Positions 42,711 through 43,717 of a stretch of 43,717 bases of DNA are shown one piece after another. The stretch's first letter is position 1, and every line of letters starts with the position of its first letter. The notes under the pieces were generated by a model. That model searched no databases and was not told the DNA's origin. It saw nothing but the letters and a program-made list of their open reading frames with translations. The DNA is from Candidatus Bipolaricaulota bacterium (GTDB taxonomy: Bacteria > Bipolaricaulota > Bipolaricaulia > M55B111), in assembly GCA_018400715.1 (NCBI GenBank), contig JAGYME010000009.1, positions 1 through 43,717 on the forward strand, given 5' to 3'. The position numbers and the translations under genes are program-made.

Positions 42711-43717
42711 TTACAGGACAAGTCCAATCAGTGGCCGCAAGATCAAATAGCCAAACGCCGTCATTGCTATCAGGGCGATGAAGTTCAACCCCACTCCGTT
42801 CTTCACCATCTGCGGTATCGTCACGTGCCCGGTCCCAAAGACGATTGCGTTTGGGGGTGTCGCCACGGGTAACATAAACGCTCCCGAGACGGCAAATATT
42901 GCGGGTAGAGCGAGGGTAAAAAAATCAACACCCATTGCGGATGCCAGGGGAACTAGTACAGGCAGCATCATCGCAGCCGTCCCCGTATTGGACGTGAGTT
43001 CCGTTAGACTGACCATAAGCAAAATCGTTATCCCCATGAACAGCAACAGCGGCAGATGGGTAAACCAGTCCAGTTTACCAGCTATCCAACCGGCGAGGTC
43101 GGTAACCTGAATCCCCCGCGCCAGGGCCAGCCCCCCACCGAACAGTATCAACGTCCCCCAGGGGATCTTAACCGCCCAATCCCAATCGAGGGCAAACTCT
43201 CCCCGGTCCATATCTACGGGCAGCAGGAACAACAGAGTGGCCATCGTCATCCCGATCGTCGCATCGCTTACCATCGGCAAATACGGCGTAATGAGAAAGC
43301 TTCGAATGATCCAGAGGAACGCCGTAAGGCTAAACACGGTAAAGACGATCTTTTCCCCCCTGCTTACGGGGCCCAGTTTCTCCAGTTCCTCATTTATCAA
43401 TTCCCTTCCCCCGGGTATCTTCGAAATATGGATTGGACTGCTGACCCGCGTCAAATAAAGCCAAGCTACGGGAAGGAGTATGAGGACTATCGGTACGCCG
43501 AATATCATCCAGGTGAGAAACGAGACGTTCTGGCCGAATTGTTCCTCGAGAAAGGCGACGAGAAGGGCATTGGGAGGGGTCCCGATTATCGTCCCTATTC
43601 CCCCGATACTGCAGGCGTAGGCGATTCCTAGCATAAGGGAGACGCCGAAGTTCGTCTCGAGTTTGCCATGGACCTCGTCCTCGCCGTTTGCCGACAGGAC
43701 GTAGGACACTACCGCCA
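42711..43717 (-). CDS. DASS/SLC13 family sodium:dicarboxylate symporter, 5'-partial
   Basis: The frame is open to the end of the window, so about 335 C-terminal residues are seen of a family that is usually 460-500 long. Both substrate-site hairpin motifs are present as TPPN: GGIGTIIGTPPNALL and LPVATPPNAIVFG, with the partner segments TSNTGTAAMMLP. Such carriers import succinate, malate or fumarate with Na+. It is followed by sucC after 30 bp, so transport and SCS beta subunit are probably co-transcribed. Confidence 0.88.
   Translation of the reverse strand, partial: AVVSYVLSANGEDEVHGKLETNFGVSLMLGIAYACSIGGIGTIIGTPPNALLVAFLEEQFGQNVSFLTWMIFGVPIVLILLPVAWLYLTRVSSPIHISKIPGGRELINEELEKLGPVSRGEKIVFTVFSLTAFLWIIRSFLITPYLPMVSDATIGMTMATLLFLLPVDMDRGEFALDWDWAVKIPWGTLILFGGGLALARGIQVTDLAGWIAGKLDWFTHLPLLLFMGITILLMVSLTELTSNTGTAAMMLPVLVPLASAMGVDFFTLALPAIFAVSGAFMLPVATPPNAIVFGTGHVTIPQMVKNGVGLNFIALIAMTAFGYLILRPLIGLVL

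Noticed and set aside
43056-43631. 191-codon rightward ORF opposite the DASS symporter
   Set aside because: The leftward frame has clear symporter motifs; this one has no family features.
1-43717. CRISPR array, insertion sequence or prophage
   Set aside because: No regularly spaced repeats, transposase, terminal inverted repeats or phage genes are visible anywhere in the window.

Overview
The window looks like a stretch of bacterial chromosome. It is gene-dense, with Shine-Dalgarno (SD) sites of the GGAGGT type, sigma70-like promoters, tRNAs with encoded CCA and no mobile elements. Nearly every protein is rich in Asp/Glu and poor in Lys, and secreted proteins are even more acidic, which suggests a salt-in or brine-dwelling halophile. 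A cobalamin-dependent ribonucleotide reductase, an MttB-type trimethylamine/betaine methyltransferase and lipoate genes suggest an anaerobe with B12-dependent one-carbon metabolism. Signs of an outer membrane (a CsgG-like protein and a predicted barrel ending in Phe) suggest a diderm. I cannot assign a phylum from sequence alone; an uncultured brine lineage of the KB1/Acetothermia kind is only a guess.

Layout. 1-6.5 kb: 3' part of an MttB-family gene, a secreted CARDB/CsgG-like protein, a 793-residue membrane-anchored coiled-coil protein with its own strong promoter and leader, and a Nudix hydrolase. 6.6-17 kb: nrdJ; a leftward AEC transporter-DUF456-HAD phosphatase operon; rightward tldD-tldE and a LonB-like protease. 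17-20 kb: a secreted DUF4015 glycosidase-like protein, an Lrp/AsnC regulator, a DUF1028 pseudogene and an HD phosphohydrolase. 20-25 kb: a secreted LamG-like protein and a leftward kbl-lipB-lipA-lplA operon. 25-30.5 kb: HU, MscS, a corA pseudogene, and a leftward natA-natB-S41 peptidase operon.

30.6-37.1 kb is a block of seven exported proteins: a chaperone-like (DUF916/PapD-like) beta-sandwich protein, two clear paralogous small beta proteins plus a distant third, an orphan sugar-binding-type protein, a lamin-tail/barrel-like acidic protein and an LRR protein. Divergent promoters drive the two halves. The rightward gene has a three-way-junction leader resembling the c-di-GMP-I (GEMM) riboswitch. 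This block is the best candidate for an undescribed surface system.

37.2-43.7 kb: a DacB-type peptidase, an MBL-fold hydrolase, a Gfo/Idh/MocA oxidoreductase, tRNA-Ser(CGA) and tRNA-Arg(GCG) in tandem, sucD, and convergently sucC behind a DASS dicarboxylate symporter that runs off the window.

Metabolic links: kbl makes glycine plus acetyl-CoA, the lipoate genes would serve a glycine-cleavage or 2-oxoacid dehydrogenase H/E2 protein, MttB-type demethylation feeds the same one-carbon pool, and the DASS carrier with SucCD handles C4 dicarboxylates and substrate-level phosphorylation. Two genes (DUF1028 and corA) are broken in the same way: both ends survive and the middle is deleted. Many starts were chosen by SD position, because an in-frame GTG often lies inside the GAGGTG of the SD itself and makes the longest ORF misleading.
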